Source: Methylomarinum vadi (GTDB taxonomy: Bacteria > Pseudomonadota > Gammaproteobacteria > Methylococcales > Methylomonadaceae). From it: DNA of 64,000 nt. The position numbers and the translations under genes were made by a program. The notes beneath the pieces are model-generated. The model had not been told where the DNA came from. It saw only the letters and a list, made by a program, of their open reading frames with translations, and made no database searches. Each line of letters opens with the position of its first letter. The first letter of the stretch is position 1. The DNA lies in the NCBI RefSeq assembly GCF_000733935.1, contig NZ_JPON01000001.1, positions 1,844,501 to 1,908,500 of the forward strand, given 5' to 3'. This document shows positions 9,120-16,706 of this stretch, one piece after another.

Positions 9120-9335
9120 CAAGTAGGTCGGGCAACCGCTTTTCGTTGCCCGACGTATTCGCGACAATAATTGCGGCATGATCGGAAGTTCCGAGACCAT
9201 CGCCCGATTTAAATATCGTGATTCCACCTCTTTCCCACGGGCTCCGTGGGAATGCATGCCGCACCGCTCCTGCGGTGCGGAACGCGCCGCGTTCCCGACT
9301 GCGTTCCCTCGCCGGCGCGGGGGAACGAGAAATTG
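9120..9335. repeat. Interspersed hairpin-rich repeat, copy A
   Basis: Starts AAGTAGGTCGGGCAACCGCT, contains the inverted GTCGGGCAAC/GTTGCCCGAC module, then CCCACGGGCTCCGTGGG and the GCACCGC hairpins, and ends GGGGGAACGAGAAA. It is nearly identical to 9383-9593 and shares its first half with 9719-9850. The interval 8996-9119 holds shorter related fragments. Confidence 0.8.
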
Positions 9336-9346
9336 ACCGATCAACC

Positions 9347-9380
9347 GTCTTAATCCCTTCTTGAAGGCCTGGTATTCAAG
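9347..9380. repeat. Variant CRISPR repeat outside the array
   Basis: 34 bases that start GTCTTAATCCCTTCTT and end GGTATTCAAG, like the main-array repeat but three bases shorter in the middle and with several changes. It is one of four remnants between 9.3 and 9.9 kb, each bordered by repeat elements. Confidence 0.8.
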
Positions 9381-9382
9381 CT

Positions 9383-9593
9383 AAGTAGGTCGGGCAACCG
9401 CTTTTCGTTGCCCGACGTATTCGCGACAATAATTGCGGCATGATCGGAAGTTCCGAGACCATCGCCCGATTTAAATATCGTGATTCCACCTCGTTCCCAC
9501 GGGCTCCGTGGGAATGCATGCCGCACCGCTCCTGCGGTGCGGAACGCGCCGCGTTCCCGACTGCGTTCCCTCGCCGGCGCGGGGGAACGAGAA
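9383..9593. repeat. Interspersed hairpin-rich repeat, copy B
   Basis: Near-identical second copy of 9120-9335, starting AAGTAGGTCGGGCAACCGCT. Its 3' end GAACGAGA runs directly into the second half of a CRISPR repeat at 9594, as if the element had entered the repeat at its centre. Confidence 0.8.
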
Positions 9594-9614
9594 AATAAGG
9601 TCTGGTATTCAAAT
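9594..9614. repeat. 3' half of a CRISPR repeat
   Basis: 21 bases that start AATAAGGTCT and end ATTCAAAT equal the last 21 bases of the array repeat with one change. The 5' half is missing and replaced by the end of a repeat element. It is followed by 44 bases of unique, spacer-like sequence. Confidence 0.75.
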
Positions 9615-9658
9615 CCCCTAGGGGGAACCTAATCAAACTTCTTCCGCCTAGCTATGCG

Positions 9659-9693
9659 GTCTTAATCCCTTCTTGAAGGTCTGTCATTCAAAT
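9659..9693. repeat. Variant CRISPR repeat outside the array
   Basis: 35 bases that start GTCTTAATCCCTTCTTGAAG and end TCATTCAAAT. Unique sequence flanks it on both sides (44 bases before, about 25 after), so this part still looks like a repeat between spacers. Confidence 0.8.
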
Positions 9694-9718
9694 GCGCACA
9701 GATCACAAGCCAAGAAGC

Positions 9719-9850
9719 CAAGTAGGTCGGGCAACCGCTTTTCGTTGCCCGACGTAGTCGCGACAATAATTGCGGCATGGTCGGAAGTTCCGAGACCATT
9801 GCCCGATTTAAATATCGTGATTCCCTCGCCGGCGCGAGGGAACGAGAAAA
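9719..9850. repeat. Interspersed repeat, shortened copy C
   Basis: Starts AAGTAGGTCGGGCAACCGCT like copies A and B but lacks the central hairpin modules, jumping from TATCGTGATTCC to CTCGCCGGCG. This internal deletion shows that the family evolves by loss of modules. Confidence 0.75.
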
Positions 9851-9855
9851 ACCAA

Positions 9856-9889
9856 GTCTTAATCCCTTCTTGATGGTCCGTTATTCAAG
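9856..9889. repeat. Variant CRISPR repeat outside the array
   Basis: 34 bases that start GTCTTAATCCCTTCTTGATG and end GTTATTCAAG; the last remnant before the toxin gene at 9912. Confidence 0.8.
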
Positions 9890-9911
9890 CTCTATTATTT
9901 GAACAATCTCA

Positions 9912-10190
9912 TCAGCGATCCTCTCGGGTATGCCATAAGCGCAACACGTAGATAGCCGATTCCTGAATCTCGTAGCGTATCTCGTAATACCCAACAAGCA
10001 ACCGTCTGACCTCGCGCGGCTCAAACTCGAAAAGTTGTTCGCCGATACGCGGATTGATTAGCAAGGTTGTCGGAGCATTAGTTAATGTCTGAACAATCCG
10101 CGCCGCGGCCGATTTGTTCACAGGCCCCAGAAACTCGTAAAGACGCACTAAGTCGGAAAGCGCTTTACTGGTCCACTTCAGTTCCATCAA
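9912..10190 (-). CDS. ParE/RelE-family toxin
   Basis: A 92-residue protein with the ParE/RelE fold pattern: LKWTSKALSDLVRLYEFLGP near the start, then RIGEQLFEFEPREVRRLLVGYYEIRYEI and a final VLRLWHTRE, the typical C-terminal strand with His. Such toxins inhibit gyrase (ParE) or cleave ribosome-bound mRNA (RelE); the sequence alone does not decide which. The start overlaps the stop of the antitoxin gene just upstream, the usual coupling. It lies within the CRISPR-remnant mosaic, where it may stabilise the island. Confidence 0.88.
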   Translation of the reverse strand: MMELKWTSKALSDLVRLYEFLGPVNKSAAARIVQTLTNAPTTLLINPRIGEQLFEFEPREVRRLLVGYYEIRYEIQESAIYVLRLWHTREDR

Positions 10191-10456
10191 CGAGGCGGCG
10201 GCAAAGTTTTGTCGGTATCCAAACTATCAGCCCAGGCCTGTACTGCCTGATGGTCTATAACATTTCCGGCATCCACGTCGGCAAAGGCTTCGCGTGTCAA
10301 TCGTTCGCGCTCTTCCTCTTGACTGAGCCAGGCCGATAACGCTTGCTTCACGATCCATCCGCGCGATCGCTCCAATCGCTCCGCCATCTGATCGACTTTT
10401 TCGGCCAGTGGAAGCGGCACATGCGCTGTTAACACTTTGTTTTTAGATTGGGCCAT
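10187..10456 (-). CDS. Ribbon-helix-helix antitoxin (ParD/CopG type)
   Basis: 89 residues from ATG 10456, chosen because TTGGAGG lies just upstream and because residues before it do not look like an antitoxin N-terminus. LTAHVPLPLAEKVDQMAERLERSRGWIVKQALSAWL is a typical ribbon-helix-helix DNA-binding domain. The C-terminal part is acidic and helical and should wrap the toxin. Normally it represses its own operon. The toxin gene overlaps its stop by 4 bases. Confidence 0.88.
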   Translation of the reverse strand: MAQSKNKVLTAHVPLPLAEKVDQMAERLERSRGWIVKQALSAWLSQEEERERLTREAFADVDAGNVIDHQAVQAWADSLDTDKTLPPPR

Positions 10457-10599
10457 ATTAAACCTCCAATTGTGGAGTAGTGATTCAGATTTAATCATAT
10501 TGATTAAAATTAAATAAATCAACCATTAGAAAAAAGCAAGGTTAATCGTAGGTTTTCTCCAAATTCCTACATTAATTCTGCGGCGGGAAGGATTATTCA

Positions 10600-10912
10600 A
10601 CCCGCTCCGAACGGTTTGGTTTTAATCGTTCCCACGGTCTCCCCGAAGCCGGACGGAGCTTGCATCTCCGCCCGTAACCTTCGATCGATTGCCCGTCGCA
10701 GGAAACGGTGACCGCTCTCGTTCCCGCGCTCCAGCGTGGGAATGCAGTCGGCGCCGCGCCTGCGGCGCGGGACGCAGAGCGTCCCTTGGATGCGTTCCCA
10801 CGGAGACCGTGGGAACCAGGCATAATTGCGGAATTATCGAAAGCTCCGAAACAATTGCCCGATTCAAATATCGTCATTGTCGGGCATAAAAAGCATGCCC
10901 GACCTACAAGAT
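10600..10912. repeat. Interspersed hairpin-rich repeat, copy D
   Basis: Starts CCGCTCCGAACGGTTTGGTT, includes CTCGTTCCCGCGCTCCAGCG, the GGCGCCGC/GCGGCGC and GGGACGC/GCGTCCC hairpins, CCCACGGAGACCGTGGG, and then the AATTGCGG...CCCGATT module seen in copies A-C. Confidence 0.75.
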
Positions 10913-10965
10913 TGTTATTCGAATGAACGGCATTGTCGCCCGCATGAAGCAGCTCGCGGAATGCG

Positions 10966-11127
10966 TGGCCTCGAAACCACACCATTCCCGGATTCTGCTA
11001 CACTGCATCCAGGCTACGCTCGTTCCCACGGGCCCCGTGGGAATGCATAGCGCACCGCTCCTGCGGTGTGGAACGCAGCGCGTTCCCGCCCGCGTTCCCT
11101 CGCCGGCGCGGGGGGGGGAACGAGAAA
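10966..11127. repeat. Interspersed hairpin-rich repeat, copy E
   Basis: Carries the GGCCTCGAAACC and CTACACTGCATCCAGG modules, then CCCACGGGCCCCGTGGG and the paired hairpins; ends GGGGGAACGAGAAA immediately before a half CRISPR repeat. Confidence 0.75.
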
Positions 11128-11130
11128 AGC

Positions 11131-11144
11131 CTTAATCCCTTCTT
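11131..11144. repeat. 5' half of a CRISPR repeat, split by an element
   Basis: CTTAATCCCTTCTT equals positions 3-16 of the array repeat. It then passes straight into TTTAATCGTTCCCACGG, the start of another repeat element. Confidence 0.7.
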
Positions 11145-11345
11145 TTTAATCGTTCCCACGGTCTCCCCGAAGCCGGACGGAGCTTGCATCTCCGCCCGTA
11201 ACCTTCGATCGATTGCCCGTCGCAGGAAACGGTGACCGCTCTCGTTCCCGCGCTCCAGCGTGGAAATGCAGTCGGCGCCGCTCCTGCGGCGCGGGACGCA
11301 GAGCGTCCCTTGGATGCGTTCCCACGGAGACCGTGGGAACGAGGC
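11145..11345. repeat. Interspersed hairpin-rich repeat, copy F
   Basis: Starts TTTAATCGTTCCCACGGTCT and is nearly identical to 10618-10820. It begins exactly where the CRISPR repeat half at 11131 ends. Confidence 0.75.
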
Positions 11346-11377
11346 AAAGAGACCTATTCATTAACGTGTGTTAATGG

Positions 11378-11414
11378 ATCTTAATCCCTTCTTAATAAGG
11401 CCTGGTATTCAAAT
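11378..11414. repeat. Solo full-length CRISPR repeat next to card1
   Basis: 37 bases differing from the array repeat at only a few positions (first base A, GCCTGG for GTCTGT). It abuts the stop codon of the CARF nuclease gene at 11415 with no base between, and is preceded by a TTAACGTGTGTTAA hairpin. Confidence 0.85.
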
Positions 11415-12566
11415 TTAACGTCCATTTTCCAGCCATTGGGCGATTTTCTGCTCCAGGAATTTTAAGTCCTGATGGCAGCAATATTCAATGTTCAATTCCC
11501 GGGCGCGGTTGCGATTGTGCGGTTTCAACGGGTTGAAGCTGACCAGCATCGCCTTGGCCTGCAGGCCGCCCAGCAAATCCCTCAGGCTATCCAATTTATA
11601 CAGCACCTCGGCGCCTTCGTCGTGCCTGCGGTCGCCGCCTTTCAAGCGCTTGGTCTTGCATTCCAGCAGATACAGGCGATTGTCCTTCAAAAAAGCCACG
11701 TCCATTTCGTTCAACACGCTGTTTTTGCCGTGCCGGCGCGAGACCTCGATGCTGTGGCCGACATCCTGCAACGCCAGCGACTTTTTCACGTTCAAACAAC
11801 AGGCGTAGGCATACAATTCCAGCCAGCCGCCGTTGGCAATAAAGCGGGCATTATCATCGGCGAATACCAGACATTTGCCATCGCGGCGCAACAAACCGGC
11901 TTGCTGGAACAAGTCCAGCAGTTCCCAAAAGGCATGATTGCCGTTGAAATCCGCGTCGACCTCCGGACTGCGCAACTGGGCGTTGCGGGCGAACGCGGCG
12001 AAATAATTCAGGCTGCCCAGGGCCGGGGCATAGGCCCCGATATGCTCGATCAGCTCGCTGGTCAAATCGCGCAAGGATGGCGGCACGCCGAACTTGTAGG
12101 TTTCGTTGACCTCGTCGGCACCGTAAGCCTGCAAATATTCCTTCAATTTGATGCGGTCGGCCAAATCGACGCTGTCCCGGTCGCCCGGATGCATCCAAAT
12201 CAGCCGGTCCCGCTCCGGATGGACATAGAAAATAGGTTTGTCGAAGGCGCGGAAAACCTCGTAGGCGGCGATACTCATCGGCTTGGTGCCGCCGGTGGCG
12301 TTCAAGGTGATGTCCTCCTGCTCGAATTCGCTTAGCAACTCCACGACCCGGTTGCGGATATGCTCGACATCCCAGGCGTCGTCGATCGGCCAGCGGCCGA
12401 CCTTGACGCCGCGAGGGCGATAGATTTGCTCCAGGCTGGCGGCGCGCGCCTCCATATCCCGGGACACCAGCATGATGACCCGGTCCGGGCGAAAGCGCTC
12501 GTCCAGGATCGGCGTGATATTGGGCACCGCCTGCGCGGAGATGAGTACCAGATGGATGCTGTTCAT
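11415..12566 (-). CDS. card1: CARF-nuclease effector, Card1/Can2 type (DUF1887)
   Basis: A 383-residue effector of type III CRISPR. The N-terminal CARF domain (about 1-140) carries the ligand motif NATGGTKPMS at 89-98 and should bind cyclic oligoadenylate made by Cas10; known relatives answer to cA4. The C-terminal PD-(D/E)XK nuclease (about 230-383) shows GGWLELY (Glu250), NEMDVAF (Asp289) and LLECKT (Glu302, Lys304), a complete active site. Characterised family members cut single-stranded DNA and RNA and cause dormancy. Start 12566 is chosen since GGAAGAG precedes it and the CARF strand begins there; a longer frame upstream runs only through a repeat. No HEPN motif is present. Confidence 0.9.
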   Translation of the reverse strand: MNSIHLVLISAQAVPNITPILDERFRPDRVIMLVSRDMEARAASLEQIYRPRGVKVGRWPIDDAWDVEHIRNRVVELLSEFEQEDITLNATGGTKPMSIAAYEVFRAFDKPIFYVHPERDRLIWMHPGDRDSVDLADRIKLKEYLQAYGADEVNETYKFGVPPSLRDLTSELIEHIGAYAPALGSLNYFAAFARNAQLRSPEVDADFNGNHAFWELLDLFQQAGLLRRDGKCLVFADDNARFIANGGWLELYAYACCLNVKKSLALQDVGHSIEVSRRHGKNSVLNEMDVAFLKDNRLYLLECKTKRLKGGDRRHDEGAEVLYKLDSLRDLLGGLQAKAMLVSFNPLKPHNRNRARELNIEYCCHQDLKFLEQKIAQWLENGR

Positions 12567-12597
12567 GTTTCTCTTCCGTAATAATAGCCTTCTCGTT

Positions 12598-12732
12598 TCT
12601 CGTTCCCACGGGCCGCCGTACCCATGGGCATAAATGGGAACGCATTGCGCGTCGCTCTTGCGGCGCCGGTCGCAGAGCGTCCCTGGCCGCATTTCCTTTT
12701 ATGAAGGTGCGCCGCGCATGGGAACGATGAAA
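12598..12732. repeat. Interspersed hairpin-rich repeat between card1 and cad1
   Basis: Contains CTCGTTCCCACGGGCC, CATGGGCATAAATGGGAACG and GGTCGCAGAGCGTCCC. It fills the gap between the two CARF effector genes. Confidence 0.7.
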
Positions 12733-12746
12733 TGGAGACAATAAAC

Positions 12747-14846
12747 CTACAACGGATTTTCGGTCAAATCGCGGTAAATATCGGCATCGCAGCGTTTCAA
12801 CAATGCCTCTTTTTCCTGTTCCGGCAGGAAAGCATGCACGAATCCCTGCTTGATCATCGCCAGGGTGTCCCATAGGCTCAATCGACCCTCGCTCATTCGC
12901 GCGGCGAGCAGGTATTCGTTGCTCAGGCTGGTGCGGCTGATGCCGGGATTGTCGGTGCACAGCGTCAACGGCAAACCTTTGTCCCACAGCGACATCAACG
13001 GATAATCCGGATAACCCTCGGTAGGCGGATTGCCCGGCACCTTGAAGCCGACCACTTCGACATTGGAGGTCGGGCACAGCTCCAGACAGATATCGCGGTT
13101 GCGGAAGCGCTCGGCCAGCCCCGGATTATCGTTCAAACTCAGGCCGGGGCCGATGCGGTCGGCATGCAAATGATACGCGGCCTGCCAGATCGACGAAGCC
13201 GACTCGCCTTCGCCGGCGTGTATCGTGATCGGCAGGCAAACTTCGAAGGCCGGCAAAAACCACTTTCCGATATTTTCCGTCAGCGGTATCGCTTCGTCCC
13301 CGGCCATGTCCAGGCCGACGACGAAATCCGGCCAGCGTTGTTTCGCGGCCACGGCCAACGCAATCGTTTGTTGCAGGGCCGCCGGATCGCGCCGGTCGGC
13401 GATGATGATAAAGCGGAATTCCGGTTTCGTTGGCCCTGGCAAGCTTGCCAGGGCCAGCCTCAGGGCGCGGTAAAAGTCATCGAGAAAGGCCAGCCCATCG
13501 CCGTATTTTTGCGGGCTGCCGCGCAGTTCGACATACGCCAGGCCTTCGTCCGCGCACTGCCGCACGATGCCGTCGGCATAGGCGGGAATGGCGGCCCTGG
13601 CCGATAGCAGCGTCGAACCGGTCAAATCGCCCGGCTGTTCATAGGCGGAAAATGTCCGCCGGTGTTTAAGGGCCACGCGCGGTTCGGTGACGCCCCACAG
13701 ATTATGCAGTAATTGCTCGTCGCCGGCCTCGGCCAGCAAGGCCGCCGCCAAATGGGAACGATTCGGGCTTTTTTTGAGCCTGGCCGTCCAATTTTCCGGC
13801 CAGGGATTATCGCGTTCGCGCAGCAACGGACCGACCGCCGCCAGGGCCCCGTCCCGTTCCCGCCGCGCCAGGGAGGTCCACAGCGCCCGGCCTACGCGGC
13901 GTTGCGCCGACAAATCCAAACAGCCGCCCAAATGGCGGTGCAGATCGGCCTTGGGCAGACGCTCCAGCCAGGCGCGCTGGTTCACGCTCAACGGCGTTTC
14001 CCTGAGGTGGTTGATCAGGCGCGGCGACAGGCGATACAAGCCGCGCCAGTTTTCGTGTTTTTCCTGGCGGCTCAATTCTAAAAAGTAATTGCCCAGCAAG
14101 CGGCTGCCGGTTTTTTCCCGCCGCTTCAGTTCCCGCTCCAGCCATTGCTCGGGCGCCGGCCAGACGATGGTTCCGCCCGGCTCCGGCAACGGCAGCGGAA
14201 ACAGCTTGGCCGTCACCGCCGGGCACTCGTCCATGCGGATGTCCAACAAATCGCTGCGCTGGGTTTGCCCGGCGACCAGCGGCATGATCGCGGCGGCATC
14301 TTCGGCGTCGAGCGCCCGGGTGAACAGCTCGGGTTCGGCCCGCCTCAGCGACTCCGGCATTTGCGTGAATTCGGCCCCGATCACATGCAACAGGGCCTGG
14401 CAGCCGAACACGGTGGCCGCCCATTGCATGTCCGCGCTCATCGTCTTGCGCCCGCCGGCCAGCGACAACGCCACCTGGCCGCCCCGGGCGTGTTCGTGCG
14501 CGGCCAGCGTCGCCCTTACGATCAATTCCTGCACATGGCGGCATTCCTCCTGGGTCGCCAATTCGTCCGTGCCCCCTGCCTGCCATATTCGCAGCGTCGG
14601 CGCATCCAGCAGTAATGTTATCCAGCGGCGCAGCCGCGCCAGACTTCGTTGCGTCGCCTCGCCTTGCGTCGTGCAGATCCAGATTTCGTCGGCCGTCTGC
14701 AGCCGGTACTCGTCCAACAACGCTGCCAACTGCGACCGGTTGGGATGATTGCGGTACAGCGGCAGCCGGTCCGGGCTGATGAAGCCGTAAACTTCCGGCA
14801 CCACCGCCCAACTGGCGCCGAGGGTACAGAGTAAAATATTAGTCAT
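12747..14846 (-). CDS. cad1: CARF-adenosine deaminase effector, Cad1 type
   Basis: 699 residues from ATG 14846. The N-terminal CARF domain starts NILLCTLGASWAVVPE and has the ligand motif SLAGGRKTMS at 128-137. After a linker the adenosine-deaminase TIM barrel begins at about 295: zinc ligands in KADLHRHLGG (His303, His305), HAGEGE (His543, general acid Glu546) and CTDNPG (Asp632). This matches Cad1/CAAD, a type III effector reported to deaminate ATP to ITP once cyclic oligoadenylate binds. Odd points: the barrel motif normally read GHG is RIGPG here, so the catalytic His appears replaced by Pro, and the second Asp of the DD pair is Asn. No strong ribosome site is seen. A frame upstream to 15152 translates a repeat and is ignored. 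Confidence 0.9.
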   Translation of the reverse strand: MTNILLCTLGASWAVVPEVYGFISPDRLPLYRNHPNRSQLAALLDEYRLQTADEIWICTTQGEATQRSLARLRRWITLLLDAPTLRIWQAGGTDELATQEECRHVQELIVRATLAAHEHARGGQVALSLAGGRKTMSADMQWAATVFGCQALLHVIGAEFTQMPESLRRAEPELFTRALDAEDAAAIMPLVAGQTQRSDLLDIRMDECPAVTAKLFPLPLPEPGGTIVWPAPEQWLERELKRREKTGSRLLGNYFLELSRQEKHENWRGLYRLSPRLINHLRETPLSVNQRAWLERLPKADLHRHLGGCLDLSAQRRVGRALWTSLARRERDGALAAVGPLLRERDNPWPENWTARLKKSPNRSHLAAALLAEAGDEQLLHNLWGVTEPRVALKHRRTFSAYEQPGDLTGSTLLSARAAIPAYADGIVRQCADEGLAYVELRGSPQKYGDGLAFLDDFYRALRLALASLPGPTKPEFRFIIIADRRDPAALQQTIALAVAAKQRWPDFVVGLDMAGDEAIPLTENIGKWFLPAFEVCLPITIHAGEGESASSIWQAAYHLHADRIGPGLSLNDNPGLAERFRNRDICLELCPTSNVEVVGFKVPGNPPTEGYPDYPLMSLWDKGLPLTLCTDNPGISRTSLSNEYLLAARMSEGRLSLWDTLAMIKQGFVHAFLPEQEKEALLKRCDADIYRDLTENPL

Positions 14847-14900
14847 GTATCGTGTCGTTAAAAAATCGTCTCTAAGCCGCGCGGTATTGGCGGTGCGCTT

Positions 14901-15005
14901 AATCGTCCCACGTTCCAACGTGGGAACGCATCCAGGGACGCTCCAGCGTTTTGAACCGCAGAGCGGTTCAGTCTTCATTCCCACGCAGAGCGCGGAAACG
15001 ATAGT
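14901..15005. repeat. Interspersed hairpin-rich repeat upstream of cad1
   Basis: CGTCCCACGTTCCAACGTGG hairpin, then ACCGCAGAGCGGT hairpin and CATTCCCACGCAGAGC. It separates cad1 from the glycosylase-like gene. Confidence 0.65.
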
Positions 15006-15030
15006 TCGGATGCCGGAGGTTAGCCATATC

Positions 15031-15801
15031 CTAAAAGGCCTGCAATTGTGCCAGCAAGCGCTTTTTTTGGCTATCGATCGCGGCCGGATTGGTCTTGCTC
15101 GATAGGGCCTCTCTCGGTTTTTTGTCCAGAAAATAGGCGATTCTTTCCGCATTGGCGCCTGAGGGATGCGGAATGCCTTTCAATATTTGCGCTTCGTCCA
15201 AGACGCCACGCCGGGCCAGCCACTCCAGCGCTTCCGTCACTTTCGGGCCCAGCGGCACGAACCAGGCATGCGCCAATTTCCGCACATCCTGGACGAAATA
15301 ATCCTCGAGGCAATCTCGCAGCAACGGCGTATTCAGCATGGACGGAGATCCGCTATAATTTCTGCCGTCGACGAAGACCGGATTTCTCAACACCGACATA
15401 AATTGAGCGTAATGCGACTTCGCCTCGAACAATTCGCTTGATTGGCGTATTCCCAATTTCGCCGGCACGCCGATGTAATCGAGCATCTCGGTCAAGTTTT
15501 TGCGCATAGGCCCGCTGAAACTGGCGAAATTTTTCACCGATCGCAATATCTCCGCCGTTTCCATTCCGCGCGCAAGGCCGCTTTTGGCCTTGTTCAACGC
15601 ATTGACGGCCTGCTGCAACCCCGGCGTAATGCCGACGATGACCAGCCTCGCATCGGCATTGATATATTCAAACGGCGCGTAATAGATGCTGAACCGTTCT
15701 TCGCGGGTGAGCAGTAGCGATTCGGGCAATTTGCTGGCAAGCGAAAAACCCGCCGCCGCGTTTATTACTTCTCTAAAATCCTCGAATTGATATTTTTCCA
15801 T
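15031..15801 (-). CDS. Uracil-DNA-glycosylase-like protein
   Basis: 256 residues with the order of motifs of the UDG superfamily: LVIVGITPGLQQA at 53-65 (the catalytic-loop GxxPG motif), AWFVPLGPKVTEAL at 179-191 and GIPHPSGANAERI at 209-221 (the HPS substrate loop). Such enzymes remove uracil or other deaminated bases from DNA, although some relatives have other roles. It is the gene immediately upstream of the CARF-deaminase, on the same strand and 184 bases away, with a repeat element between. The position suggests a link to CRISPR output or to repair of deaminated bases, but this is inference. It does not belong to the classical Ung family (no GQDPYH). Confidence 0.7.
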   Translation of the reverse strand: MEKYQFEDFREVINAAAGFSLASKLPESLLLTREERFSIYYAPFEYINADARLVIVGITPGLQQAVNALNKAKSGLARGMETAEILRSVKNFASFSGPMRKNLTEMLDYIGVPAKLGIRQSSELFEAKSHYAQFMSVLRNPVFVDGRNYSGSPSMLNTPLLRDCLEDYFVQDVRKLAHAWFVPLGPKVTEALEWLARRGVLDEAQILKGIPHPSGANAERIAYFLDKKPREALSSKTNPAAIDSQKKRLLAQLQAF

Positions 15802-15867
15802 TTAATCCATTCCATCAATAATTAGTTTTTATTTCGATCTTATATAAAGTAGGCAACGTCTACCACA

Positions 15868-15890
15868 TTATCCCGTCTTGATAAGGTCTT
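15868..15890. repeat. Possible decayed CRISPR repeat
   Basis: TTATCCCGTCTTGATAAGG followed by TCTT resembles positions 4-26 of the array repeat with a few changes and a one-base loss. It is flanked by a repeat element at 15909. The match is weak but fits the pattern of remnants next to elements. Confidence 0.4.
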
Positions 15891-15908
15891 AGTCGGACCG
15901 CTCCCTCT

Positions 15909-16145
15909 CGGCAGGTGGGTTAATCAACCCGTCCCGAACGTTTTGGTTTAGCTTGCCACATGATTAAAGAGTTCTGGACAAAGTTACAAACGCCGTCCCG
16001 CTCAGACAAACGTTGACCGCTCTCGTTCCCGCGCTCCAGCGCACCCAATGGGCATAAATGGGAATGCAGTCGGCGCCGCTCCTGCGGCGCGGGACGCAGA
16101 GCGTCCCTTGGATGCGTTCCTACGGAGACCGTGGGAACGAGGCAT
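15909..16145. repeat. Interspersed hairpin-rich repeat, copy G
   Basis: Starts with the GTTAATCAACCCGTCCCGAAC and TTTTGGTTTA modules, includes CTCGTTCCCGCGCTCCAGCG and GGCGCCGC/GCGGCGC hairpins, and ends CCGTGGGAACGAGGC. Confidence 0.75.
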
Positions 16146-16195
16146 GCCTTTTAGAAGACAGAAACGCCTAAAGAACGCGCCGATTGAGGTATTTG

Positions 16196-16221
16196 GCCAA
16201 GGCTTCTTTCGAAGCCTTGGC
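16196..16221. other. Perfect 11-bp hairpin, function unknown
   Basis: GCCAAGGCTTC (16196-16206) pairs exactly with GAAGCCTTGGC (16211-16221) around TTTC. No T run follows on either strand, so it is not a clear terminator. The surrounding 16146-16393 holds no gene I can support. Confidence 0.5.
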
Positions 16222-16393
16222 GACACTGAAGGATATGTTGAGTGTTTCGCCCCCTTCAGGAAGACTATAGCTCATCGAACTGCCTGGATATCATCTGGAG
16301 CAATTTCCGTAATCTTTGCTCAATGCACCTGAAAATCGATTTTTCGTATAAATCATATAAACGATTCATACCATATATACACTATTTGCTTTT

Positions 16394-16702
16394 TTACTCT
16401 AAACGATGCTTCAGCCGTTGCACTAAATCCATTTTCTCATGCAGCACCGCTATGATCTGAGGCACTCTGCCTTGAGGGTGAAGATAAAAAATATAATGGT
16501 GTTCGCAGCGAGTCACCCAAACTTCGGGAAATCGTTTGGAGAATGTCCGAGAATGCGCTGCCCCCTCCGCAATCGCTTCCATGCGTTTTTCCAAAAGATC
16601 CGCATAACGCCAAAGTTGCGTTTCACCCCACTCTTTCAAGGTGTACCGCGCAATAGTCCTGAGGTCTTCTTCAGCCGCTGCAGTCAATTCATACGTCAAC
16701 AT
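16394..16702 (-). CDS. ParE/RelE-family toxin (second TA pair)
   Basis: A 102-residue toxin with the ParE pattern: LTAAAEEDLRTIARYTLKEWG, YADLLEKRMEAIAEG and RCEHHYIFYL, ending in IIAVLHEKMDLVQRL. Unlike the toxin at 9912 it has the longer alpha-helical hairpin typical of ParE proper, suggesting gyrase as target. It follows the antitoxin gene by 4 bases. It lies between the CARF effector block and the CRISPR array. Confidence 0.9.
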   Translation of the reverse strand: MLTYELTAAAEEDLRTIARYTLKEWGETQLWRYADLLEKRMEAIAEGAAHSRTFSKRFPEVWVTRCEHHYIFYLHPQGRVPQIIAVLHEKMDLVQRLKHRLE

Positions 16703-16706
16703 GCGG

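Noticed and set aside
11472-12335. 287-codon plus-strand frame over card1
   Set aside because: Opposite-strand shadow of a clear CARF-nuclease gene.
13807-14811. 334-codon minus-strand frame in a second frame of cad1
   Set aside because: Gly/Ala/Arg-rich shadow; the true frame has CARF and deaminase motifs.
14847-15152. N-terminal extension of the Cad1 frame by 102 codons
   Set aside because: It translates a repeat element and has no CARF-like start; the conserved strand begins at ATG 14846.
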